This document shows positions 46,243 to 57,700 of a stretch of 64,000 bases of DNA, piece by piece. Within the stretch, counting starts at the first letter, position 1, and each line of letters starts with the position of its first letter. A program made the translations under genes and the position numbers. This stretch comes from Phragmites australis. Taxonomy: Eukaryota > Streptophyta > Magnoliopsida > Poales > Poaceae. The stretch covers positions 19,337,001-19,401,000 of the forward strand of contig NC_084943.1 of the NCBI RefSeq assembly GCF_958298935.1. The letters run 5' to 3'. The notes under the pieces were generated by a model. The model searched no databases and was not told where the DNA came from. It worked only from the letters and a program-made list of their open reading frames with translations.

Positions 46243-47817
46243 TGTGAGGATCGGTGACGTCCTAACAGGGGAGTGAATTAGGACACTTAAAAACTAAACC
46301 GACTTCAAAAACTTCACAAGATAAACTTATCTGAATTTATATCTAAATGTACTCTAGGTTTATCTAGTGTGTCTACTCTACCGCTCAAGAGGATTTCAAC
46401 CTACTCTAGCAAGGTAAATTGCAAGTATGTAAATGCGAAAACATAAATAAGGTAGAGAGACAAACTTGACACAAGGGATTTTTATCCCGTGGTATCGGTG
46501 GCACACAAGCCACCCCTAGTCCATGTTGGAGCTCTACAAAGGATATGCTCCCGATCACCAAGTCTCTTTTGGTTATGGCTCTTAAGCCACTAAGTCACCA
46601 AGACAAGACCCCAAGCACGATGAGCCACCAAGGTGAGGTCTCACCACTAACCTCTCTTCTAGTCACGTGTACGTCTTCTTCACTTGGGAGCTTTAGTCAC
46701 AAAGACAAGAGCATCCGCGTCCCCGCACAATCTTCTTGCCGCCACTCCACACCAAGTCGAAGGGTCAACAAGTTACCGATGAGTCACCAAGACTCCAAGG
46801 CACCGGCGTACCTCTCAATACACAGTTAGATCACTCCTTGATCCACTCTCTAGGTTGCAGCATCTAGCAACTCTTCTCTCTAGGCCTATAAACACTAATC
46901 ACTCTCTAATGGTGTGCTTAATCACCTTGGATGAACACTTCAAGCAATTTGATGGCTTGGATGTCTTCTCAAGTGTATATGGACTTCTCTGGACTCCAGC
47001 ACCTTCAAATGACCGAGTGGAGGGGTATAAATAGCCTCAAACCTGCCAACTAGTTGTTGCTCTAATGGCTCATAGAAACTATTAACACCGGATGATCTGG
47101 TGACAATAGTGGTACAAGCACCAAACCATCTGGTGTGTACACTAATAGAAACTAGCCATTGGACTCCCACTCAAAGTCACTGTGAACACCGGACACTCTG
47201 GTGTATACTTCATCTCAATCACCGGACTATTTGGTGAGTTAACCTGAGCCAAATCACGCCTTTGCAGCATTTTTGTGTAAAATACTCCGATGTAAGCCTC
47301 CGGTGTACACATCATACATCACCGGACTATCTGGTGAGTTGTCTTGAGCTAACCGAGTCACTTGAACTCTCTCTACACAAAATGCTCCAGTGTATATTAC
47401 ATATTGAGCACTGGACCATCCGGTGAGGTGATCCTCACCCACTGTCGGAAATGCTCCGGTGAGCACACTTTGTAAGCATTGGACCATCCGGTGGGGTCTT
47501 CTGCTTTTTCTTTGCCCTGTTTATTTTTCGGTGTGTTGAACTTACTTAACATTGGACTATCCGATGAGGTCAATTGCATCTAGACACAAAGCTCCGATGA
47601 GTACTACCTTTAGTACAATGGACCATCCGGTGAGAACAAATCTCCTGGGACTTCTCCAATCCAACCAAATTTTATCTCGGCTACGGTGACTTCTTTATGT
47701 ATTGCATCCATGAGAATTACTAAAGTATATACTTGATAAATATATTAGTCACATTGACTATATTATCATTAATCATCAAAATCACAATCATAGCCTAATA
47801 GTGTTATTTTCTCTACA
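46243..47817 (-). repeat. 3' LTR of the copia element
   Basis: It is flanked outside by the target duplication and inside by the polypurine tract. It contains regularly spaced near-palindromic CCGGA.NATCCGG motifs. Confidence 0.85.
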
Positions 47818-48999
47818 ATCTTCCCTTTTTGATGATTGATGACAACACAACCAATGCAAATGGTAAATAATAAATGATGCAAATTGTAAAGAGCACAAAG
47901 TCTTACCACATTTTTTGGAAGTATACTCTTACCACTTAATCCCCCTTTGTTGTGGCTCCTCATTTCTCTATTGCCACTATCTCCCTTGATCGACCCATGC
48001 AAGAACTTCTCCATTGCATACTCTTGATATCAAATGTAGATGATCCCCCCTTTGTCAACCTTGGCATCTTTCTTCCTTGCTTGTTCTCTACTAGGCATGC
48101 CTCTTACTTTAGTCATCAAACTTCTCCCTCTTTGTCAACAATCTTAAAAAGGGCTATAAACACATGTTGAACTCAAGGAACAGTGTTAGAGCACATAGGA
48201 GAGAGCTTAATAAATCATGATCCAATGAAATGATACTTGAAGGGATACCACTTGTGAGGATATAATTTCAAGAATATGATACCAATTAAAATGAAAACAC
48301 ACGGATCACAATTCATGAAACTCACACAATATGATTTAAACTCCACCTGTATGTGTGCATACATATGATATGAGATATGTGCACAAATAGACACTATATC
48401 AAGATGAAAGTTTAAGTCATATTATGCATGGAGGTAGCTTAAATGAACAAATGAATTGGCAAAGATACCAATTGAAGCCTTTAAGCATTGCATACCTCTG
48501 GAGACTTGTAGATTGCTCCATGAGACTACAAAAGATATCACTATGATATATTCCCCTTAATGTGTGTTTACAAGTGTTGAATACTTGTAAAAGATATGCA
48601 CTTGTTATTGATAACAAAGGGGAATTTATCCTATAGATTGATTCATGGCACATAAAGGATACCAATTGAAAACTAATACCATATAAGGAACCTACAACTA
48701 ATAAGCCACATAGGTTGCTCATAATAGAGAGAGAAACACAAGCAACCTACCATATGAAAACCTACACTAGGCATTGCAATAAATAGAAATAAACATATGC
48801 AATCCAAAACAAGGCAAATGTATAAATTGAAAGGATTTTGCATTTAGTATCTTTCACCTTCGATGGAGATTTAGGTATATGATGATCATGATCTTCATCA
48901 ATACACTCAATCTTGTACATTTGGCTTCTTTGCTTGAACCTTTACTTTATTTTGTGAGTCAAGTCTCCAAATCTCTAAGCCACGTGGACTTCAAGTCTT

Positions 49000-50760
49000 C
49001 TTTGGAACCCAAACCGATTAGGGCTCCTTCATGTTGGTGATGACTTCACTGGGCACCCAAATGGGTTGATTCCACCCCTGGTCTTTTCTCCCACCCATAT
49101 GTGCAACCACCTTGCCAGTGTCCTTCTTCTTAAGCATGTAGTGGTTGCTCTTGGTCTTGGTCTTGTAGCTGGACTTGGTGTAGATGTTAGAGGTCTTGTT
49201 GGAGAGGTTCATGATCTTCTTCTTCTCCTTGATCTCCTTTTTGACTTACTTGCATTGAAAGAACTTTGTGACCTTCTCAAAAGCACTTGAAGAATATCAC
49301 GATGGACCCCTCCGCAAGCTTTTTTTACTATAGTAGCATGGTTATCTTAAGGAGGTTGGACATGATTCTTACCCTTTAATCTTTCCAAGTCCTTCTTTAA
49401 CTTCTCTACTTCTTGCTTGAGCTCATTATTCTCTTATGCAATGAGTTTATTATATGGTTCTACAATAACATTCCCAATGCATATCTCATTACAAAGAAAT
49501 GAGCTAGATAAATCAATAAAATCATCACAAGAAGTGGAAACATCTACTTTAAATTTGAAATTAAAAAGAGAGGTAGATTGCTCCAAAGGGTCCTTAGATT
49601 GAGATTCAATGCACTCAAATTTTATCTTAAACTCTTCATGCTCTTGTTTAGCAAATTGAATTTGCTCAATAATTATTCATAATTAGAAACAAAGGTAGCA
49701 TGAATGTCATTGAGGGTATTGAATTTCTTAAGTTCTTTAGATTATTTTTTATGGACCCTTTGTTGCTCATTAATCAAATAAAGGAGTTCTTCTTGAAAGG
49801 GGGAATCCTCATCAGATTCATCATCACTTACATCGCTATTTATACCTTTGGTTATAAGGCACTTGTGAGATGGCTTGTGAGATGACTTGTGTGATGATGC
49901 CCTTGAAGAAAAGCTTTGGCTTTAGCTTACGAATGCTTTAGCTCTTTCCCTTGTCTCCCGTTTGTTCTTGGTCTTCTTCTCCTTCTTGATATGATCAATT
50001 GTGTTGACTAAGTCTTCAATGGAGATTGGATAATCAATCTTGTCATTTATCCTCTTCATATTCTTCTCTAATTTTAAGAAGGGCTTGGCGATCTTAGAAT
50101 CAATTTCTTTATCACTTGATATGCTTGGATCATCCTCTTCACTGCTCTCTTTATCTTGATCACCATCATCTTCGCTTGAGCTTGACTCTTGCTCTTGCCT
50201 CCTTATCCTTACCTTCATGTGTTAACATTGAGCTTGTTTGCTTATAAGAGCAAGGTTCTTGGTGTCAGATGAGGAAGAAGCTTCCACTCCCATATTCATG
50301 ATCATCTCATAGGTGGTGGTCTGCCGAGCACTTGACTTGAAGTCATCTTCTTGATGTCATTGTTGTCATAGATGATGGAGACTATCAATTTGCACTTTAG
50401 AAGAAAAGCTTGAATTATTCTTCTCACCACTTGATCATCGTCAATTGGCGTCAAACCTAGCCTATTGATCTTATTGACAAGAATGTTCAAATATGAGTAT
50501 ATGTCATTAGTATTTTCATGGGGTAATTGTTTGATGTCATTGAGCTTAGTTACTAGTGTATGATATTTTTCATTGCCCGCATCATTTGTGCATTCATGTA
50601 TTTTAATGAGATTAGACCAAATATCATATGTATTAGTGAGAGAATAAACACGATTAAATGCATTAACACATATAGACGATAAAAGGATACTATTTGCTAA
50701 TGCATCTAATTGCCTCTCCTTGTTGGTGACACATGGTCTCATCCCTTCTTCGGTGACTCT
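49000..50760 (-). pseudogene. Copia gag-like polyprotein, disrupted
   Basis: The frame at 50742-50302 holds the UBN2-type copia gag domain (NRVYSLTNTYDIWSNLIKIH, KYHTLVTKLNDIKQLPHENT, RLGLTPIDDDQVVRRI). A frame at 50218-49922 encodes a Ser/Asp/Glu-rich linker. Around 49450-49380 a Lys/Glu coiled coil is readable, and 49212-49018 encodes a basic tail ending in PIWVPSEVITNMKEP, common at the end of such gag-only proteins. Frameshifts separate the pieces. No reverse transcriptase or integrase motif is present. Confidence 0.75.
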
Positions 50761-50910
50761 CTAAACATCTTAATCTTTAACTTAAAAATAACAAGTCATT
50801 AGAATTTTTCAACAGGGGTAATTAGTGTCGTCGAAATGTGGAGCGCTATGAGTATCCATCACAACCCCAGACATCACAACTCTAGGCAGTTAAACATATC
50901 AAGAGCACAA

Positions 50911-50925
50911 GGCTATAATACCAAT
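50911..50925 (-). other. Retrotransposon primer-binding site
   Basis: ATTGGTATTATAGCC on the minus strand directly follows the end of the 5' LTR. It differs at a few bases from the TGGTATCAGAGCC form typical of copia elements. Confidence 0.7.
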
Positions 50926-52507
50926 TGTGATGATCGGTGACGTCCTAAAAGAGGGGCGTGAATTAGGACACTTAGAAACTAAATCGGCTTCAAAAACTTT
51001 ACAAGATAAACCTATTTTAATTTCTATATAAATGTGTTCTTAGTTTATCTAGTGTGTCTACTCTACAGCTTAAGAGGATTACAACCTACTCTAGCAAGGT
51101 AAATTGTAAGTATATAAATACGAAAACATAAATAAGGTAGAGAGACAAACTTGATACAAGGGATTTTTATCCCGTGGTATCGATGGCACACAAGTCACCC
51201 CTAGTTCACGTTGAAGCTCCACAAAGGATATACTCTCGATCGTCAAGTCTCTTCTAGTCATGGCACTTGAGCTACTAAGTGACCAAGACAAGACCTTAAG
51301 CACAATAAGCTACCAAGCCACCAAAGAGATGTCTCACCACTAACCTCTCATTCGGTCACTTGTGCATCGTCTTCACTTCAGAGTTTTAGTCACAAAGATA
51401 AGGACCTCCACGTCTCCGAACAATCTTCTTGCCGCCACTCCACACCAAGTTAGAGGGTCAACAAGTTATCGACGAGTCACCAAGACTCCAAAATGCCGGC
51501 GTGCCTCTCGATACATGGTTGGATCACTCATTAATCCTCTCTTTAGGTTGCAACACCTAGCATCACTTCTCTCTAAGCCTATAAGCACTAATCACTCTCT
51601 AATGGTGTGCTTAATCGCCTTGGATGAACACTTTAAGCAATTTGATGGCTTGACTGTCTTCTCAAGTGTATATGGATTTCTCTAGACTCCAGCACCTTCA
51701 AATGACCAAGTGTAGGGGTATAAATAGCATCAAACCCGTCAACTAGCTGTTACCCCAATGGCTCACAAAAACTGTTAACACCGGATAAGGTGACAACAGT
51801 GGTATAAGCACCACACCATCTAGTATGTACACTAGTAGAAACTAGCCGTTGGACTCCCACTCAAAGTCACTGTGAACACCGGACACTCTGGTATATATTT
51901 CATCTCAATCACCGGACTATCCGGCGAGTTAACCTGAGCCAAACCACGCATTTGCAGCCTTTCTATGTAAAATACATCGGTGTAAGCCTCCGATGTACAC
52001 AACATACATCATCGAAGTATCCGATGAGTTATCTTGAGCCAATCGAGCCACTTGAACTCTCTCTGCACAAAATACTCCGGTGTATACTACACATTGAGCA
52101 CCGGACCATCTGGTGAGGTAATTCTCACTCACTACCAGAAATGCTCCGGTGAGCACACTTATAAGCACCAGACCATCAGGTGGGGTGTTTTGCTTTCTCT
52201 TTGCACTGTTCATTGTTCAGTGTGTTGAACTTGCTGAACATCGAACTATCCAGTGAGGCCAATTGCATCTGGACACAAAAGCTCCGGTGAGTACTACATT
52301 CAGTACACCGGACCATCCGGTGAGAACAAATCTCCTGAGACTTCTCCAATTCAACCAAACTTTATTTCGTCTATGGTAGTTTTTTTATGTATTGCATCTA
52401 TGAGACCTACTAAAGCATATACTTGATAAACATATTAATCCCATTGACTATATTGTCATTAATCACCAAAATTATAATAATGACCTAATAGGGTCATTTT
52501 CGCTACA
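50926..52507 (-). repeat. 5' LTR of the copia element
   Basis: The plus-strand sequence starts TGTGATGATCGG and ends TTTTCGCTACA. The same near-palindromic motifs as in the other LTR lie between 51776 and 52325. It is 1582 bp, against 1575 bp for its partner. Confidence 0.85.
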
Positions 52508-52650
52508 GATGGCAACTAACGGTAGGGATGGCATATGAGAAAAAAAAATGCTATTCAATGGTATATAAGTAAACCAGAGTTATTTGATGATTAATCTTAG
52601 AACCAGTTTTTATTCGATGGCATATAGTAGAATTTTTTTAGGAGAAAGGC

Positions 52651-53090
52651 AAAAATCCAAAATTAGACAACATATATGAGCATATTTGCTGAAATAGACA
52701 ACATGTTGTCGTATTTACAATTTTAGCATTCGTATTCGACACATCATTTACCGAAAATGGAATTTCGGTATACCATACGCCAAAAAACCACGGGTCCGGT
52801 CATATTCGGCATGGTCTTTGGCCGCCGTGCGGTCACTAATTCGGCACCCCATATTTGGCACACCATGTGCCGAATACGGCACTGTAGCCCATATTCGACA
52901 TACCATGTGCTGAATACGGTTGATATTCGGCACATGATGTGTCGAATATGGGTTTTTCAGCGTACGGTGTACTGAAAATCTATTTTCGGTAAATGATACG
53001 TCAAATACAGACGCTAAATTTGTAAATACGATAATATATTATCTATTCCGACAAATACGTTTATGTATATTGTCTAATTTTGGATTTTTT
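52651..53090. mobile_element. Long-inverted-repeat element with ATTCGGCA palindromes
   Basis: Arms 52651-52759 and 52983-53090 are inverted copies of about 108 bases (AAAAATCCAAAATTAGACAA outside, ATCATTTACCGAAAAT inside). The middle 220 bases carry repeated NATTCGGCA / TGCCGAATN units, forming secondary palindromes. The flanks TAGGAGAAA and TAGGAAAAA could be a diverged target duplication of 9 bp, which would suit a MULE-derived MITE. It abuts the preceding element. No coding capacity. Confidence 0.7.
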
Positions 53091-54430
53091 CCTAGGAAAA
53101 ACCAACGGATAACGACCTTAGAACCTGAACCTTGCCGATGTTAGAAAACAAAGGGATCGAGGAGTACCGACAACAAGCAATATATGATCAACGAGAGGAT
53201 GTAGCTAGTGATGTAGCAGGAAGAGGCAGAGGTCACCGACAACCATTTTCTCACGACCTTTGCGTTTGCTGCCCTACATGGTTCATCGCGTGAATGAGAG
53301 AACACCTTCCAAGTATGCATGGAAACAAGACATGTGTTAGGGCTAGCTAGGGCTTATTAACCTTGCATATATCTCATAACAAATTAATCTAGTATTCCAG
53401 CTAAAATGAGACAAGCACGCCATGGAACAAATTCTGTTAGAACCACTCCCGAAGAATTTCAATTGCTACTCCATGACTAAGTGCCGGTGACCAACGTTGC
53501 AGGAACAGCGGCCAGGTTAGTGGTTATCCTGTGGCTCATTCAGCATAGGAATTTCAGTGTCTGTAAAAAGGTTATATGTTTGATAGTATGCCACAGTGTC
53601 TGTGTGGGATCAATATGCTGCTGGCCATGGGAATAGAGGAGAGAGATCGGTGGCGGCGACAGACATGGGAATCACATGTGATGGGTTATACAGGGTGTTT
53701 GATTGTTTGTACGAGGTTTGATTAGGTTTGTGAGATGTAAGTTTTTGGTGTTTAGTTGTCTGGATGGGTACTTAAACATGGCTTATCAGGTGTAAAAACA
53801 CTGTTTCAACTTGGCTCCACAGAAATAAAAATGATTTACGTTTTTCCAGAGTCAGGCTTGTGGGATGCAGACATGCACATAATTAATGATGGTAATAATG
53901 CATAATTAGTAAGTATTAATTTATATTAGTATATTTCAAATTGGATTAAGGCTTAATATGATAAATTAAGTACTATATAGTGTATTTATGCAAAATAAAC
54001 ACCATGCTAACACTTGTTTTTTTTATTTTAATCTCATGCAATATATACTCATGCAGACAACTAAACATAATATCTTCTTGTCAGACTAAACATATACAAA
54101 GAATCAAAAATAACACTATATGCATATACTCTAGCTTAAATAAGTCTGACTTACTAGATACGAGCCATGCTAGATCATAAGGACAACCAAATGGCCTATA
54201 AGATTTGGATAGAGTGACAGTGTTGGGAAAGATACGATTACAGGTGGTGAAAGTAATTGACGGCAACATTAGAGCAAATTGCTATGTCGATGACATTTGA
54301 CAGAGAAGACGGCTATGCATTTAGCCATGAGATTAACAATGAAAGCACACTGAGTTGATAAAAGGGGCGTTGCCTTGCCGAAGAAGAAGATGAGGTAGAC
54401 AACTTGTACTTTGTTAGCATTGGATTCAAC
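53091..54430. other. Upstream region of the Di19-like gene
   Basis: No gene is seen. A possible MITE spans about 53693-54196 (GGGTGTTTGATTG on the left, the complement of GGCCATTTGGTTG on the right), but its arms match poorly. No clear TATA box was found for the gene downstream. Confidence 0.35.
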
Positions 54431-54759
54431 ACATCACCACATGAAAACAATTCCAACCAACTCGAGGGTGGTATCCACAAAAGCGCCGCCTTCCTCCCTG
54501 AGCAAGAGCTCCCCTTGTTCACCCGATACCCAGCCTCCCTCGTAGCCACCCACATATTCTCTCCTCTCTCCTGCCTCGGTGCCCTCCCTCGTGTCGGTGG
54601 CTCCCTCTGTTTCCCCTCCTCCCACCCGCCGCAAAACCCTAGCCCTAGGCGGCTAACCCTGCCGATCACCACCTCCGCCAGCGCCCTCCCGCTCTCGCGA
54701 GCTCCGGTTGGACCCCCGGCTCGGCCAAGAACCCCCCGGCCCCCGAGCGCCTCGCCGTC
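54431..54759 (+). promoter_or_regulatory. Likely 5' UTR of the Di19-like gene
   Basis: This is CT-rich sequence rising in GC content towards the ATG, as is usual for grass leaders. The transcription start cannot be placed. Confidence 0.35.
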
Positions 54760-57700
54760 ATGAACATGGAAGCGTACGAGCGCCTCACCGCCGAGACCAG
54801 GCGCCGCGGCTCGTGCTTCGGTGAACCAAAGATCCGATCTTGCCGCTGGATTTTCTTCTTTTGTGATGGTCACGGTTTGGAATTTGGAGGATTGTGTGTG
54901 GAGGTTTTGATGGGGTTTTTGCGGCCTGCAGATGCGCTGATCGGGCTCGAGGAGGTGGAGGGGAGCGACGAGGAGGAGGAGGCGGGGGCGGTGGACGACA
55001 TGCCGTGCCCGTTGTGCGGCGAGGAGTTCGACAGCGTCGAGCTGTTCTGCCACATGGACGACGAGCACCCGGAGGAGACTAAGGCCGGGGTAATTTCTTG
55101 ATCTCAGCTCTGTGATCTTTGGTGGCTTTAGGAGCTTCTAGCTGCAAACATTAGGGTTCTTACTTATACGACATACTGGAACTATTATTTCTACTTTTAG
55201 GGGAATGCCTGCGTCTGTGTGTTGATTTTAGTCATGGACCTTAGATTTTGCTTGCAAAGATAGGGTTTTTCGGGTGCTTATTGTCCTGCTGCTACCATAC
55301 AAAGTGTTTTTGAGCTGCTATTAGTTATTGAGCTAGATTTTATCTGCAAAGATGGGATTTTTTGGGCGTGTAAGCTGCATCTGCTCCCGTACCAAGTGTC
55401 TTTTCTGCTTTAGTCTCACAGCCAAGATTTTATTTGCGCAGATAGGATTTTTCAGGTGCACAGGGTGATTATGCTTATATGCCAAGTGTGTTTAGGCTGC
55501 TTCTAGTTGCGAGTCAGGATTTTAGTTGCAAAGATTGAATTTTTCAGTTGCATAAGGCGTTTCTGTGTTTCTGCTCATATACTATGTGTGCTTGAGCTTC
55601 TTTTTGTTACTAAGTTATGATTTTTAGTTGCAAAGTTTTTTTTTTTTTGGGGGGCGGGGGGGATTTAAGTTGCTTGTGCTCATACATATGACGTGTTTGA
55701 GCTGCCTTTTGTTCTTAACTAGGATTTTAGTTGCAAATATAGGATTATTTGGGGCATGTAAGGCGCTTCAGCTCATATGATGGCAGGTTTGAGCTGCTTT
55801 TAGTTGTCAAGTTATGAGTTCAGTTGCAAATATCAGATTTTTTGGGCTGTCTAAGGTGCTTCTGCTCATTAGGATGGCATATTGGCTTGTTTCCTTTGCT
55901 TTCAGCTGTAAAGATTGCCCCCTCCCCCCCCCTCATTTGATTGTACCGTGAATGTGAAGTTATGCTTTGTTATAGTTTTTAACTCAACTCTCCTTCATTG
56001 TGATATTTCAGATGTTGTGAGTGGTCATGATGTAGTGTTTGTGTGGTTGCACTAATATTACATCCAAGGTGGTTGTTTTGTTTCAAAATTCATGCTTTTA
56101 GTAGTAGGATCAATTTAAGTGTATTTATTAGTCTATACTTGGACGCTTTTATTGCTTTTGGTACGATTTTTATCCGAAATATTTGTTCATTGCATTACAG
56201 GCTTGTTGAATGCTCGACTTTCTTGCTGTAGCCTTTTAGTCCTTAGTAGGATTATTTTCCCTTGCCTTTATGAGGACAGGTGGTCTTTTTATGTGTTTCC
56301 CATGCAATGTTTCCATTAATTTATAGCAGGCGCCAATATTTCTTTTTTAGTTGATAAGAATTGTCTAAAATATTGATTGTTCCAACAGAATTAGGTATTC
56401 TAGGGCATGTTCATTTCCTTTCCCACTAGCCTTGCTTGGTAAGGTTTGGCAAGGCAAACCTTGCCAGGGGAGGAGAGCTAATTTGGCTCTCCCTCAAAAG
56501 CAAGGAAATCCTGGCCCACCTTACTCAAATTCAAACCAAACAAAGGAAACAAACATGCTGCTTGTCCTCTAACCTTGCTAGGGAAGGCTAGGTGGGGGGG
56601 GCAAGAAAACCAAACATACCCTTAGCTTCTCAATGTTTAGAGGCGAAATATTTATCCATATTCTTAAGGAAAGAAGTAAACTTGAGCGGTTTTATAAGGT
56701 GTTTTAGTCAAAAGCTTTGAGGCCTTCCCCCATAGTGCAACAGGATGGGAATATTTTATGTAATTTTCATGGACTGCAGATGCGTCTGAGATCTTTTTAG
56801 TTGCGGATTCAGGATTTTAGTTGTAGTCAGAAATTTGGTGGCAATTGAGTGCTTCTACTATATTGTCATTGCCATTTAGCGGTTTTCCCTTGTTGACATT
56901 GGAATATTCCTAGTTTGATTGGGTTATGCATGTGCAGATTGTCTAGTTAATGCCTCTGTTCATCTCTCCATTGTGACGATAGATTTGATGCCTTAAGAAA
57001 TGCTTGGTGCAATGCTCATGTGGTTGACTGAGGTTATAGAATATACAAAAGGTGTAGTTTCGTGTCACAATTTTAGTTGGGCAGATGAATTATATGTTCT
57101 AATTCGTGACAAGTCAGAAATTTTAGCTACTTTTGGTAAATCTTTGTGCATTTCTTCATTGGGTTGTTAGCAAGTACATTGTGTTAATGTCCTAACAATC
57201 TAGCTCACAATTATGGTAGTATGGTATTGACGCCCCCACAAAACCATCATCGCAGCAGCTATTGTACTCCATGGTTTAATTAAAAAATTGCTGTTCAATT
57301 GTTTTAATTTTGTCTTGAAATACTATGAACATAACATAAAGTTAGTAAATAAAAAAACAGCGCCACATTCAACTTAGAATCGTAGGTTAAAGTACATTAT
57401 TAGATCATTAATTGAAAATCCAATGACATAAAATGGTGCTCTCAACATAAGTTGCATTTAGGACAATGTTGCTTGATAATGGGCAATATCAACATTCAAG
57501 AGTCAAAACTAGAGTTTACAATCCTATCGTGTCCAAATTATTGAAGGTTATTGTACATAGTTCACATGGTTGCATCCTTGAGTTTTTTGACAGTGGTGTA
57601 AATAGGAGAATTTTAAGCCTTGATGAGTAAAGTATTTTACATCTTTTTTGTCTGATTATAATAGTTTTGGAATTTTTGGTTGACCATTGTTGGGCTAGAA

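Larger units (their letters stand above)
46243..52507 (-). mobile_element. Non-autonomous, gag-only copia retrotransposon
   Basis: This is a complete element in minus orientation. The 3' LTR is 46243-47817 and the 5' LTR 50926-52507 (1575 and 1582 bp, TG...CA ends). The target duplication GATGG lies at 46238-46242 and 52508-52512. The primer-binding site ATTGGTATTATAGCC (50925-50911) is a diverged form of the initiator-tRNA-Met site used by copia elements. A polypurine tract lies at 47830-47818. The 3.1-kb interior carries only a gag-like gene; protease, integrase and reverse transcriptase are absent, so movement would need help in trans. Confidence 0.85.
45638..52634. mobile_element. Element with ~120-bp terminal inverted repeats, split by copia
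   Basis: The left arm, 45638-45758, and right arm, 52516-52634, are inverted copies over about 120 bases (TTCTACTATATGCCATCGAA at the outside, CATATGCCATCCC.ACCGTTAG at the inside). Without the copia insert the element is about 730 bp. The interior, 45759-46237, is GC-richer and on the minus strand encodes a short frame (AVAELLPYILDVDF...) of unknown origin, possibly captured host sequence. Long inverted repeats suggest a non-autonomous MULE. No clear target duplication was found. Confidence 0.65.

Noticed and set aside
51776..52330. Regularly spaced palindromes resembling a CRISPR array
   Set aside because: The units are diverged, spacing varies and they are part of a copia LTR in a plant genome.
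41340..52507. Two copia elements sharing a central LTR (tandem array)
   Set aside because: Gypsy LTR, mosaic and inverted-repeat sequences lie between the first LTR's internal part and the second LTR, and the second element has its own target duplication, so they are separate insertions.
54313..55068. 251-residue open frame on the minus strand
   Set aside because: It is antisense to the Di19 first exons and leader, with no recognisable domain.
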